Positions 37,159 through 46,815 are shown, numbered from the stretch's first letter. The stretch: DNA of 64,000 nt from Candidatus Accumulibacter sp. ACC003 (GCF_907163085.1 NZ_CAJQTX010000010.1:56829-120828); one strand, 5' to 3'. Numbers and translations: made by a program. The notes: generated by a model not told the origin, from the sequence alone.

Positions 37159-38951
37159 GTGCCTACCAAATCTGCATTGAGCCAACGCCATCAACCTTGG
37201 TGCTGGGAACTTATGCGCATCTCGGAATCGCTGAGAGCCAAGTCGGCAGCTTTCGTATCCATCCAGGGTTTTCGATTGCGCAAAGTGCTGCGACGGGACT
37301 GGCCATGCCCGACAGCTTCGTCTCCTCACCCGGTCGTTACCTGGTTGAAATGCTCGCACGCGCCGGCCAGCAACTGTCCTCGGTTCAACGCGTCCTAGTA
37401 TTCAACCCACGCTTCCGGCTTACGGAATTTTCCGTACGAGCGTGTCTAGCACATGCCAAGGAGTATTCGGGTAATGCAGCCATTCTGAGCGCCCGCCGCG
37501 ACGTCCCGATGGCCTACCTGCTTGATGCAACCCACACTCGTTGCCGGCGTCTTCTGCTGTTGCTGTCCTGCTCTTCGACCAGCATTGATCAAGCCTTTCT
37601 TGCTGCCGCGTTGTTCACATCCGTCGATCAACTGGAACTCGGACTTCCTTTGCTTGACAGCATGACGGATGGCTTTCTGCCAGCGGCCTATCGTCGCCCC
37701 ATGGAATGGTGCGCTAGGCACGCCACGAAGGTATTGCAGACTAGCTGTGGTACTGCCGACACGCCTCTGGCGGAGCGAGCAGCCGCCCGTGATGCCCTTT
37801 TGATCAAGGCATTCTTCACCCATCATGCGGGCGACGTGCTATTCATGGCAATCGCATCGCGAGACGCCGGATCGCCCTATTACGATGAGATCATCGTGCA
37901 TGACAACTACCTCCCGATCGCACGACGATTCAATGGCGAAACAGCGTTTTCATCCATCCGATGTCCCGTTCCGTTCCGCGGCGACTATCACAAGGAGGAC
38001 TGCGAGCATTTTATGGACGTCGCCAAGACCTTGCCCGGAACTGCCCTCTACGCTTACTGCCGCACAACTCGAAACTACAACTTCACAGACTTCCACTACA
38101 TCGACCATTTCCGGTTTTGTCTTGGGATAATGCCAAGCGGTGTCGTACATGCAGCCGCTGCGGTCCGAGCGGTAAAGCAGAAACCGTCGCCATCTCTTTC
38201 CGCTCTGTTGCACTTCGATGCGGGATGGCCACTCAAGATCTATCCATCGGCCGATCAGAAGGAGCTTGTAGCGCTGTTGCTAGGCCTTGGGTTTCGAGTT
38301 ACCACGCTCGACGCAAAAATTCCCATTACCGGCGCGGAATCAGTGCGCTTCAACACACTCGACGCATTTGACGATCTCCTTGCCAGCTTTGATGTGCTGG
38401 TCGGGATGGACTCCTTTCCCGCACACTATGCTGCGCTGACTCGGAAATGCCGTACGGTCCATCTTTTTTCCAGCACCCACCCTGTACACTCCGCCTGCAA
38501 CATCGGCGCCAATCACATCTCGCTCCAGCGTGGTGAAGTCTGTTGTCCATGTCTGGGATGGGACAAGTGCATTCGATACGGAGGCACCAACTGCCACAAT
38601 TTTTCATCCCCAGAAACCATCGTTGCGTCGATACAGCAAATGCTTACCGGTGAATCGTCGGTCCGCGACCAAGCCCTGCCACCACCACCCTCAAGCAAAT
38701 GCCCACGACACTTCAATACCCCGCAGCTTTCAGCTTCGCCAATACCAATTCGACCCATGTCCCTGGGTACAGTGCGTATCTTGTCGCCATGGCAGTGGAT
38801 ATTGGCCCTGCCACGACTAGCGCTGATGCTCGGACGTGAATTCTTCATCACACTTCGCCGCGATGGCATCCGTAAAGCCAGCTACTTAAGTTTTGCTTTT
38901 CTGCGGCGGCACCTCGCGATGTCTCGTCGTACATGGTCCAACGGCGACTGA
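37155..38951 (+). CDS. Large protein with a GT9 (heptosyltransferase)-like C-terminal half
   Basis: A 598-residue protein. From about residue 345 to 500 it shows GT9-like features: LHFDAGWPLKIYPSADQKELVALLLGLG (given in part), VGMDSFPAHYAALTRKCRTVHLF, and a Cys-rich CCPCLGWDKC...NCHNF element similar to the metal-like motif after the G-DS-x-x-H segment in heptosyltransferases. The N-terminal ~340 residues are unrecognised. I infer a glycosyltransferase, but the first half could carry another activity. GTG start overlaps the previous stop (GTGA). Confidence 0.7.
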   Translation: MSAYQICIEPTPSTLVLGTYAHLGIAESQVGSFRIHPGFSIAQSAATGLAMPDSFVSSPGRYLVEMLARAGQQLSSVQRVLVFNPRFRLTEFSVRACLAHAKEYSGNAAILSARRDVPMAYLLDATHTRCRRLLLLLSCSSTSIDQAFLAAALFTSVDQLELGLPLLDSMTDGFLPAAYRRPMEWCARHATKVLQTSCGTADTPLAERAAARDALLIKAFFTHHAGDVLFMAIASRDAGSPYYDEIIVHDNYLPIARRFNGETAFSSIRCPVPFRGDYHKEDCEHFMDVAKTLPGTALYAYCRTTRNYNFTDFHYIDHFRFCLGIMPSGVVHAAAAVRAVKQKPSPSLSALLHFDAGWPLKIYPSADQKELVALLLGLGFRVTTLDAKIPITGAESVRFNTLDAFDDLLASFDVLVGMDSFPAHYAALTRKCRTVHLFSSTHPVHSACNIGANHISLQRGEVCCPCLGWDKCIRYGGTNCHNFSSPETIVASIQQMLTGESSVRDQALPPPPSSKCPRHFNTPQLSASPIPIRPMSLGTVRILSPWQWILALPRLALMLGREFFITLRRDGIRKASYLSFAFLRRHLAMSRRTWSNGD

Positions 38952-38973
38952 CCAACCACGAAAAACACACTTC

Positions 38974-40797
38974 ATGATTACCCTGGCCTATTACCTCACC
39001 GACCGCCTTGCTGCCTATGGATGTCGACATGCATTACTCGTCACAGGTGGCGGTGCGATGTTCCTCAACGACGCCCTGTGCCATCACCCCGATATCGAGC
39101 CGGTATTTTTCCATCACGAGCAGGCCGCCGCGATGGCTGCGGAGGCTTACGCGCGCATCGCCGAGCGACCGCCGATCCTGAATGTCACGACCGGGCCCGG
39201 CGGCATCAATGCACTCAACGGCGTCTTCGGCGCCTGGACCGACTCGGTGCCGATGATCGTCATCTCGGGCCAGGTCAAGCGAGCCACCTGCCTGGCGACG
39301 ACACCCGTTCCCGGGCTGCGGCAACTGGGCGACCAGGAAGCGCAAATCATCCCCATGGTTTCCGGCATAAGCAAGTACGCGGCGCTCGTGGAACGTCCCG
39401 AAGACATCGCCTGGCACCTCGACCAGGCACTGCACCTGGCGACCTCGGGCCGACCGGGGCCGGTGTGGCTGGACATTCCGATCGACGTGCAAAGCGCGAG
39501 CATCGACGCGGCAAGACTGCGCCGCTTCGTGCCGGCGCCGGCAAGTCCCTGCACGACATTGCCCGGTGACATCGAGCGTGTCGTCGAGCAGCTGCGCACT
39601 GCCCGCCGGCCGGTGATTCTCGCCGGCAGCGGCGTACGCGCAGCGCGCGCCACTGCCGAGTTCGAGGCTGCCATTCGTCGCCTCGGCATACCGGTTGCCA
39701 CCGCCTGGACACACGACCTGATCGCTTCCGACGATCCACTGTTCTGCGGCCGGCCCGGAACGATAGGCACGCGCGCCGGCAACTTCACCGTCCAGAACGC
39801 CGATCTCCTGCTCATCCTCGGTAGCCGCCTGAACGTCCGCCAGGTCAGTTACAACTGGCAGGCTTTTGCACCGCAGGCATTCAAGATTCAGGTCGATATC
39901 GACGCGGCCGAGCTGAACAAGCCGACGGTGAGACCCGATTTGCCGATCGTTGCCGATCTCAAGGACTTCCTCGCCACCCTCGCAAAGCAGTTGCACGACT
40001 GGCGTCCGAACCAGGACCATCAGGCCTGGCTGGCGTGGTGCAGGCAACGCCTGCTCGACTATCCAAACGTCCGCCCCGAGCAACGCGCGCCGGCCGGCGA
40101 GAGGATCAACCCCTACCACTTCGTGGAAACATTGTTCGCGCAACTGACCGGCGGCGACATCGTCGCCTGCGGCAACGCCAGCGCGACCATCGTTCCCTTC
40201 CAGGCGGCGACCATCAAGCCTGGCATGCGCATGTTCTCGAATTCGGGCAGCGCGTCGATGGGCTACGACCTGCCCGCGGCGATCGGCGCCTTCTACGGCG
40301 CTCGCACGGCCCGCAGCACGCTGGAACGTATCATCTGCCTGGCCGGTGACGGCAGCATCATGATGAACATCCAGGAGTTGCAGACCGTCGCCCAGCACCA
40401 ACTGCCAGTGAAGATCTTCGTTCTCGACAACGGCGGCTACCTGTCGATCCGCAGCTCGCAGAACAACTTCTTCGGCCGATTGGCCGGCGCCGGCCCGGAG
40501 TCGGGCGTGGTGCTTCCCGATTTCGTTGCCGTCGCGAGGGCCTTCGCCATTCCGGCGTCGCGCCTCTACTCTGCCGACTTCGCCGAGCGGATTGCCGGCA
40601 TTCTCGACACTCCCGGCCCGCAACTGTGCCAGGTGATGCTCGACGAGCAGCAGCCATTCGAACCGCGCACCAGTTCGCGACAACTCGATGACGGGCGCAT
40701 CGTTTCGGCGCCGCTCGAAGACATGTACCCTTTCCTCGATCGGGAAGAACTGGCGCGCAACCTGTGGCCGCCCGACGATACCGATGCGCCGGCCTGA
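38974..40797 (+). CDS. Thiamine-diphosphate enzyme, acetolactate synthase-like
   Basis: A 607-residue ThDP enzyme. The N-terminal Pyr domain has the catalytic glutamate in FFHHEQAAAMAAEAYAR near residue 50 and TGPGGINALNGVFGAWTDSVP; the C-terminal PP domain has the cofactor motif GDGSIMMNIQEL...VLDNGGYLSIRSSQ. This is the acetohydroxyacid-synthase group. In CDP-sugar clusters a relative, YerE, adds a two-carbon unit from pyruvate to CDP-3,6-dideoxy-4-ketoglucose; a similar role is possible here but only inferred. The ATG at 38974 is where homology starts. Confidence 0.85.
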   Translation: MITLAYYLTDRLAAYGCRHALLVTGGGAMFLNDALCHHPDIEPVFFHHEQAAAMAAEAYARIAERPPILNVTTGPGGINALNGVFGAWTDSVPMIVISGQVKRATCLATTPVPGLRQLGDQEAQIIPMVSGISKYAALVERPEDIAWHLDQALHLATSGRPGPVWLDIPIDVQSASIDAARLRRFVPAPASPCTTLPGDIERVVEQLRTARRPVILAGSGVRAARATAEFEAAIRRLGIPVATAWTHDLIASDDPLFCGRPGTIGTRAGNFTVQNADLLLILGSRLNVRQVSYNWQAFAPQAFKIQVDIDAAELNKPTVRPDLPIVADLKDFLATLAKQLHDWRPNQDHQAWLAWCRQRLLDYPNVRPEQRAPAGERINPYHFVETLFAQLTGGDIVACGNASATIVPFQAATIKPGMRMFSNSGSASMGYDLPAAIGAFYGARTARSTLERIICLAGDGSIMMNIQELQTVAQHQLPVKIFVLDNGGYLSIRSSQNNFFGRLAGAGPESGVVLPDFVAVARAFAIPASRLYSADFAERIAGILDTPGPQLCQVMLDEQQPFEPRTSSRQLDDGRIVSAPLEDMYPFLDREELARNLWPPDDTDAPA

Positions 40798-41087
40798 ACG
40801 CGTCGACCACCGTCAGCGCTCGGCCGGCGGCGTCCTGTGCTGCAGCGACATGCAGTTAGGCGAGCAGATGCAGACAGCGCCGCGTGGCTAGCTCAGCGAT
40901 GCGTCTGGCGCCTTCTGGCGACGTCTTGTTGAAGAGGCTTTGGCGCATGCAAGCAGCGCTGGCGCAGCGCATCCGGCTGCAATGCGTATAGAATTCGGGG
41001 GAATCCACATCAGCTCTCCGACGCCCGCAACTGCCTGTGCCCCTTCCCTGGCCATGCAGACCCCTGCGGCAATTCACCGGCAAGCCC

Positions 41088-42179
41088 ATGAACCCTTCGC
41101 AAACCGCAGAGATCTTTGAACATCTGTTCGTCCTCGAACTGGCGAACAACCACCAAGGCAGCCTGGAGCGCGGGTTGCGCATCGTCCGGGACTTCTCGCG
41201 AATCGTCCGCTTCAACAACGTCAAGGCGGCAATCAAGCTGCAGTTTCGTGATGTCGATGCTTTCATTCACCGCGACTTCCGTGCGCGCACCGACATCCGC
41301 TACATCAAGAGAACGCTCGACACCCGCCTGTCGAAGGATGAGTACGCCAGCTTGACGACGGCCATCCGTCGTGGCGGCTGCATCCCGATGGCAACACCCT
41401 TCGACGAGGTGTCAGTAGACCTCTGCGTCGAACTCGGCGTCGACATCATCAAGATCGCCAGTTCCGACATCAACGACTGGATCCTGATCGAGAAGATCGC
41501 CACCGCTAAAAAGCCGGTCATCGTGTCGACCGGCGGGTCGTCGCTGAAGGATGTCGACGATCTGGTCAAGTTCTTCAACCGGCGCGCGATTCCGCTGGCG
41601 ATCAACCATTGCGTCTCGCTCTACCCATCCGAAGACCACGAGATCGAGCTCAACCAGATCGACTTCCTGCGTCGCCGTTACCCGCTCAACGTCATCGGCT
41701 TGTCGACGCACGAACACCGCGACTGGCACACGTCGATCGCCGTCGCCTACGCCAAGGGCGCGCGCAGCTTCGAACGACATATCGACATCGCGGCGGACGA
41801 CATCACGGTCGCCGCGTACTGCAGCCTGCCGCAACAGATCGACCAGTGGTTCAAGGCGTACCGGCGCGTGGTCGAAATGTGCGGTGCGCCGGGAACCCAG
41901 AAACGCATTCCGCTGAACCGGGAAAGCCAGTATCTCGACGCGCTCGTGCGCGGTGTCTACGCGCGGCGTGATCTGCGCCGGGGACACGCGCTCTGCGACG
42001 ATGACATTTACCTGGCGATCCCGCTGCAGAAGGGCCAGATCTCGTGCCGCGAGCTGATGCGCGGCGAGGTGCTGCTGAGCGATGTCGCAGCCGACGAGCC
42101 GATCATGATCGACATGATCGACAGCCCCTACGCCGAGATCGAACAGCTCAAGGCGCTCATTTACCAACGCGGACTCTGA
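41088..42179 (+). CDS. NeuB-family sialic-acid-type synthase with SAF domain
   Basis: A 363-residue protein: a TIM-barrel NeuB domain (LFVLELANNHQGSLERGLRI, ATPFDEVSVDLCVELGVDIIKIASSDIND given in part, KPVIVSTGGSS, YPSEDHEIEL) and a C-terminal SAF/antifreeze-like domain (ARRDLRRGHALCDDDIYLA). NeuB enzymes condense phosphoenolpyruvate with an amino-sugar or other aldose to give a nonulosonate. No CMP-nonulosonate synthetase is visible, so the product is unknown. A 290-base gap precedes it; a TATAGAAT at 40987-40994 may be its -10. Confidence 0.88.
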   Translation: MNPSQTAEIFEHLFVLELANNHQGSLERGLRIVRDFSRIVRFNNVKAAIKLQFRDVDAFIHRDFRARTDIRYIKRTLDTRLSKDEYASLTTAIRRGGCIPMATPFDEVSVDLCVELGVDIIKIASSDINDWILIEKIATAKKPVIVSTGGSSLKDVDDLVKFFNRRAIPLAINHCVSLYPSEDHEIELNQIDFLRRRYPLNVIGLSTHEHRDWHTSIAVAYAKGARSFERHIDIAADDITVAAYCSLPQQIDQWFKAYRRVVEMCGAPGTQKRIPLNRESQYLDALVRGVYARRDLRRGHALCDDDIYLAIPLQKGQISCRELMRGEVLLSDVAADEPIMIDMIDSPYAEIEQLKALIYQRGL

Positions 42180-42191
42180 TCGGGCACGGCC

Positions 42192-42233
42192 TTGTTTCAG
42201 TCAATCATCTTCGACCTCGACGGCACACAATGA
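42192..42233 (+). pseudogene. Remnant of a HAD hydrolase N-terminus
   Basis: Fourteen codons read LFQSIIFDLDGTQ then stop, exactly the opening beta-strand and motif I of HAD phosphatases (compare MFDAIIFDLDGTL at 21427). The frame ends at the ATGA that starts the GT2 gene. HAD phosphatases often accompany NeuB-type genes, so this looks like a deletion that removed the rest of such a gene. Confidence 0.6.
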
Positions 42234-43174
42234 AGCTGATCAGTGTCGTCACCGGCTGTTTCAACGAAGAAGAAAACGTTGACGAGCTCTACGAGCGCAT
42301 CCGCGCGCAGTTCGAACGCTTGCCGGAGTACGACTACGAACACATCTTCATCGACAACGCATCGAGCGACGCTACGGTCGCCCGGATCAAGGCCCTCGCT
42401 GCACACGACAAGCGCGTCAGGCTGATCGTCAATACGCGCAACTTCGGCCATATCAGGTCGCCGATCCACGCTCTGCTGCAGGCGCGCGGCGACGCGGTAA
42501 TCGCCATGGCCTCCGACCTGCAGGAACCGCCCGAACTGATTCCCGACTTCATCGCCAGATGGGAGCAAGGCTACCGCGTCGTCGCCGCCGTCAAGCCGAG
42601 CAGCGCCCACACCACGGCGATGACTTTCATCCGCCACTCGTTCTACGCCACCATCGGGCGCATCTCGGACACCCGGCTGATCCCGAACTACACCGGCTTC
42701 GGCCTGTACGACCGGAAGGTTGTGGAAATCATCCGCCAGATGGACGACCCCTATCCCTACTTTCGCGGACTGATCGCCGACATCGGCTTTGAACACGCGG
42801 AAATCCCCTTCGTGCAACCACGGCGCATCCGCGGCATCAGCAAGAACAACTTCTACACGCTTTACGACATTGCCATACTCGGCATCACCAGCCATTCGAA
42901 AGTGCCAATACGTCTGGCGACGATGGCCGGCTTCGCACTTTCAGCGCTCAGCCTGCTGGTGGCAATCGCCTACCTAATCTACAAACTGGTCAGTTGGGAA
43001 CAGTTCTCGCTTGGCATCGCGCCGGTACTGATCGGGTTCTTCTTCTTCGCCTCGGTGCAACTTTTCTTCATCGGGATCCTCGGCGAATACATTGCTGCGA
43101 TCCACACACAGGTCCTGAAGCGACCGTTGGTCGTGGAAAAGGAGCGCATCAATTTCCCCACGGCTGATGAATGA
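42230..43174 (+). CDS. GT2 glycosyltransferase, DPM1/GtrB-like, membrane-anchored
   Basis: A 314-residue protein with the GT2 core (SVVTGCFNEEENVDELYERI, DNASSDATVARIK, ASDLQEPPELIPDFI) and two C-terminal membrane helices near residues 228-250 and 262-288. This is the architecture of bactoprenol-phosphate glycosyltransferases (GtrB, ArnC), which make lipid-linked sugars for a periplasmic GT-C enzyme. The following membrane protein, which overlaps by ATGA, is the natural partner. Confidence 0.9.
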   Translation: MKLISVVTGCFNEEENVDELYERIRAQFERLPEYDYEHIFIDNASSDATVARIKALAAHDKRVRLIVNTRNFGHIRSPIHALLQARGDAVIAMASDLQEPPELIPDFIARWEQGYRVVAAVKPSSAHTTAMTFIRHSFYATIGRISDTRLIPNYTGFGLYDRKVVEIIRQMDDPYPYFRGLIADIGFEHAEIPFVQPRRIRGISKNNFYTLYDIAILGITSHSKVPIRLATMAGFALSALSLLVAIAYLIYKLVSWEQFSLGIAPVLIGFFFFASVQLFFIGILGEYIAAIHTQVLKRPLVVEKERINFPTADE

Positions 43175-44730
43175 AGAGATGGGAAGCATCGACTGACACC
43201 ACCAGCGCCGCGCTGGCGGCAACTCGGCTTCCGATACAGCCTCCTGAGTCAGCCGAAGCTTTGATCGGTGAGCCGAACGGTGCCGACGGCCTTACGGCCT
43301 GCTCGTTCGCTTACCTTGCCCTGCCCAATCTGCTGTTTCTCTTCGGCTGGTTGCGCCTTCCGCTGGCCCTTTTGCTGTGTTCCGCGATGTTCTATTGCCT
43401 CGCCAAAGTGTTCTGGTCAAGAACTGGCACCTGGCGCAGCAAACATACGCAGTCGGCTGTTCTTCTGATCGTCGCAACGAGCTGTGCGTGGTCGGCATTC
43501 GGCGGCGGCAGCCACTACATGTACGCGAACGCCGACTGGGAGATCCGTGATGCGGTTCTCGGTGACTTGGTAATCGGTGAGTGGCCGGTGCACTACCTGT
43601 CGGCAGAGGGGATACCGCTGATACTCCGCTCGGCAATTGGCTACTTTCTGCCACCTGCCATGCTCGGAAAGATCTTCGGCCTGACCCATATCGATATCGC
43701 CGTCCACTTGTGGACTGCGCTCGGGGTACTGATCTTTCTGCTCCTGCTGCCGCTGCCCAGAAGCGCCGGCTGGCGGCTTGCGGCGGCCCTGCTGCTGGTC
43801 GTTTTCTTCAGTGGCATGGACTTCGTCGGTGTCGTCATCGCAACCGAGTCCTTGCCGATCTTTCCCTTGCGCTTGGAATGGTGGTCCCCGTTGAGCTACC
43901 CTTCGCTCACCGGCCAACTGCTCTGGGCGCCGAATCACTGCCTGTCGAGCTGGCTCGCCGCCGCGCTCTGCTTTCGCCATCGGCATGGTCGCGAGTTTCT
44001 CGCAATGGCCAGCGCAGCGCTTCCCCTGACCCTTATCTGGACACCATTTTCGGTGATCGGGCTGATCCCGTTCGTGACCCTCGGAGCGGTGCTCGGCATC
44101 CGTCACCATGGCTGGCGCAGCGTGCCATGGGACGCCATCCTCGCTGCGAGCGCCTTTTCGCTGCCAATGCTGCTTTTCCTGACGTCTGACATCGGCCACA
44201 TCGATTCCGTGGTAGCGACCACGCCATCGACGACTGCCGTGAAGTACGCCTTGCAGCAGGTGTCGCTACGCGGCTACCTGCTCTTCGTCGGCTGCGAGTT
44301 CATGTTCCTGGCACTGGTCATGGCGCCGCACGTTCGCCAGGGACGTGCAGAATTCTGGCTGGCGATAGTCGTCCTGTTGGCTTTGCCGCTACTCCGTTTC
44401 GGCCCGACGAACGATCTCGGGCTGCGGCTGAGTACGATACCGCTGGTATTCCTACTGGCGATCTGCTTGCAAACGCTGTTTGCACAAAGCGACGTGCCTC
44501 TCCGTTCTACACTCTGGATAGCCGCCCTTTTTCTTCTTATAGGCGCCCACACCGCCTTCAATGAACTCTGGCGCTCAGCCACCTTTCCGCGATGGGCACC
44601 AAACTACCGGCAGACGCTGGCCGATCACCAAGGCGGCCAGCCAGCAGAACATTATGTTGGACGACTCAGCGCCTCGCCGCTGCGAGATTGGCTGAAGCCG
44701 CTCCCGGCGCCCCGCACAAGCGCTGAATGA
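43171..44730 (+). CDS. Polytopic membrane protein, possible GT-C glycosyltransferase
   Basis: A 519-residue protein with about ten hydrophobic segments between residues 45 and 490 and a periplasmic loop with ANADWEIRDAVLGDLVIGEWP. An acidic residue after the first helices and the position next to a GtrB-like GT2 fit a GT-C enzyme that uses a polyprenyl-phosphate sugar donor. I do not recognise a named family. It ends the plus-strand cluster and converges with the OGT-like gene. Confidence 0.75.
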   Translation: MKRWEASTDTTSAALAATRLPIQPPESAEALIGEPNGADGLTACSFAYLALPNLLFLFGWLRLPLALLLCSAMFYCLAKVFWSRTGTWRSKHTQSAVLLIVATSCAWSAFGGGSHYMYANADWEIRDAVLGDLVIGEWPVHYLSAEGIPLILRSAIGYFLPPAMLGKIFGLTHIDIAVHLWTALGVLIFLLLLPLPRSAGWRLAAALLLVVFFSGMDFVGVVIATESLPIFPLRLEWWSPLSYPSLTGQLLWAPNHCLSSWLAAALCFRHRHGREFLAMASAALPLTLIWTPFSVIGLIPFVTLGAVLGIRHHGWRSVPWDAILAASAFSLPMLLFLTSDIGHIDSVVATTPSTTAVKYALQQVSLRGYLLFVGCEFMFLALVMAPHVRQGRAEFWLAIVVLLALPLLRFGPTNDLGLRLSTIPLVFLLAICLQTLFAQSDVPLRSTLWIAALFLLIGAHTAFNELWRSATFPRWAPNYRQTLADHQGGQPAEHYVGRLSASPLRDWLKPLPAPRTSAE

Positions 44731-44801
44731 GCAAACGCAGGTGTCCTGGCAGACGCTGAAACGCCGTTCTTGACGCCGCGACAGCCAGGCGGCGCCCTTG
44801 C

Positions 44802-46745
44802 TCAAACCAGCGCGCTCGTGCTCCCCAGCTGATGCTGTCCCCACATCCTCGCGTACACCTCCTCCAGCGACCGAACGAAACGCGGCATATCGAAAAGCGG
44901 GCAGTCGCGTTTGTTTTCTGCCAGCCTCGAGCGCAACGCATTCAGACGCGACGGTTCGCGCACCAGTGCCAAAGCCAGTTGGTAGTAGTCATCCGGGGAA
45001 GCAGCGATCAGTTCCTCAAGGCCGGCGGCGCGCAACAAGCTGGCGCCAACACGTCCCGGAAACGTGTCGCCAAGTAGCGCGACCATCGGAACGCCCGCCC
45101 ACAGCACATCAAGCCCCGACGAGTGCGAGTTGTAGGGAAAGGGATCGAGCGCCAGATCCGCCAGTTGCAGGCGCGACAGGTGATCGACTCGCGACTCAAC
45201 CCGCGGTGCAAAGATGATCCGGGCGGCGTCCACAGCGCGAGCACGCGCTTCCTCGCGCAAACGCTCCGCAGCCGAACCGCTCGGCTGACTCAGCCACAGA
45301 CAGCTCCCCGGCAACTCGCGTAGCAGCCCACACCAAAGGTCGAAAACCTGCGGGTTGAACTTGTAGCTATTGTTGAACGAACAGAAAACGAAACCCTCGT
45401 CCGGCAAGCCAGCGTCACGCCGTGCCGGTCGACAGCCCAATGCCGTGCTGGTATCGGCGGGCAGGTAGCAGTTCGGCAGGTGCGCAAGCGTCTCCTTGTA
45501 ACAGGCCTGCTGCTGAAGCGGCGTGACCACCGGGTCGCCGAGAAGATAATCGGCCAGTTTCCGGTGTCCAAGCGTGCCTGCATAGCCAAGCCAGTTGACT
45601 TGCACCGGAGCACATCGAAGGGCCAGCGCCTCCGGTCGCCCATCGGTCGTCCAGCCGTGCAGGTCGATCAGGATGTCGATCCGGTCTGCCCGGATGCGCC
45701 GCGCCGTCTCACTCACGCTGCAGTCCAAGAGATCAACGAAATGATCGAAGGCAGCAAGCAGACGTCTCCGAATGTCACTCTTATCATCAATGCCCATCGA
45801 ATAGCCGAAAACCTCGACCTGCGAGCGATCGTGCAATTCGATGACCTGTGGCAGAATAAGACCGACCGGGTGGTTCCGGTAATCCGCCGACAGATAGCCG
45901 ATCCGCAAACGTCGCTCAGACGCCTGGTCCGGATCGCCAGGGGGCCAATCAAGGTCCTTTGCATCCAGTACACCCACCGGAATGCTGCGGCGCACGAAAT
46001 TGGCCGCCACTCGCAGCTGCTCTGCGGAAGTCACCGATGGGAACGATAAAGTAACAAAGGGATTTTCGGTCAGCGAAAGGTAATCCGCGGATAGCGACCT
46101 CAGGCTGAGCAGCCTCGCCTCCAGGTCGCTCCAGTCACAGCGCTTGAGGCTCGCACAAAGAAATTGCGACAGAATGGCGGCATTGCCCGGATCGTTCTTC
46201 CACAGTTCGTTGAGACAGACCCAGGCTTCATCATTGCGGTTGCTGCTCAGCAGCGCACCGGCAAGCTGCTCGATCGCTTCCAGATAGTCACCGGGATGGC
46301 AGTCGATGGCCTTGAGGAAATAGGGAACGGCCTCGCCGAATTTGTGCATTCGCGCCAAGGCAACGCCGTAGTTCTTCAGCACCTCCGGATCACCAGCCTT
46401 GAGCTCGATCGAGTGTGCGAAGCATTTGATCGATTCATCCCAGCGCATCAACGACGAAAGGACTATCCCGAGGTTATTGTGCAACTCCGGATCGTCGGGA
46501 GTACGTTCGATGGCATGGCTGACAATCGGCAGCGCCTCGTCATAACGTCCCTGGCCAATCAAGGCAAAGCCAACGGCTTTCAACGCCAACGAATGTGTTG
46601 GACGACCACCGAGGATGCGTCGCGCTGCCGCTTCGGCATCGACGTAGCTGCCGGAATCGACGAGGCGCATCAGGGCCAGGCATTCAGGATCGAGTGGCGC
46701 TCGCTTCGTGCTGCCCGAGCGCTGTTTCTTGCGAAAAGTCTTCAT
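44802..46745 (-). CDS. TPR-containing O-GlcNAc transferase-like protein (GT41)
   Basis: A 647-residue protein. TPR repeats span about residues 40-210 (GRYDEALPIVSHAIERTPDDP, ELHNNLGIVLSSLMRWDESI). The GT41 catalytic region follows: RIGYLSADYRNHPVG, DLHGWTTDGRPEALALRCAP, QVNWLGYAGTLG, LALDPFPYNSHSSGLDVLWA, as in bacterial OGT/SPINDLY. It should glycosylate Ser/Thr of proteins. It is downstream of the pilin export-type genes, so a pilin or surface protein is a possible target (inference). ATG 46745 is used; upstream open frame is not conserved. Confidence 0.87.
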   Translation of the reverse strand: MKTFRKKQRSGSTKRAPLDPECLALMRLVDSGSYVDAEAAARRILGGRPTHSLALKAVGFALIGQGRYDEALPIVSHAIERTPDDPELHNNLGIVLSSLMRWDESIKCFAHSIELKAGDPEVLKNYGVALARMHKFGEAVPYFLKAIDCHPGDYLEAIEQLAGALLSSNRNDEAWVCLNELWKNDPGNAAILSQFLCASLKRCDWSDLEARLLSLRSLSADYLSLTENPFVTLSFPSVTSAEQLRVAANFVRRSIPVGVLDAKDLDWPPGDPDQASERRLRIGYLSADYRNHPVGLILPQVIELHDRSQVEVFGYSMGIDDKSDIRRRLLAAFDHFVDLLDCSVSETARRIRADRIDILIDLHGWTTDGRPEALALRCAPVQVNWLGYAGTLGHRKLADYLLGDPVVTPLQQQACYKETLAHLPNCYLPADTSTALGCRPARRDAGLPDEGFVFCSFNNSYKFNPQVFDLWCGLLRELPGSCLWLSQPSGSAAERLREEARARAVDAARIIFAPRVESRVDHLSRLQLADLALDPFPYNSHSSGLDVLWAGVPMVALLGDTFPGRVGASLLRAAGLEELIAASPDDYYQLALALVREPSRLNALRSRLAENKRDCPLFDMPRFVRSLEEVYARMWGQHQLGSTSALV

Positions 46746-46815
46746 TGTCTCGACACTTCTTTCAATCAATCGGGGCCGCACCAGTTCGTGCAAGCGCCGC
46801 CACAGGCGCTGGACG

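Noticed and set aside
39034-40683. 549-codon open frame antisense to the ThDP enzyme
   Set aside because: Opposite a fully conserved enzyme, no plausible start site, low-complexity Arg/Gly/Val composition.
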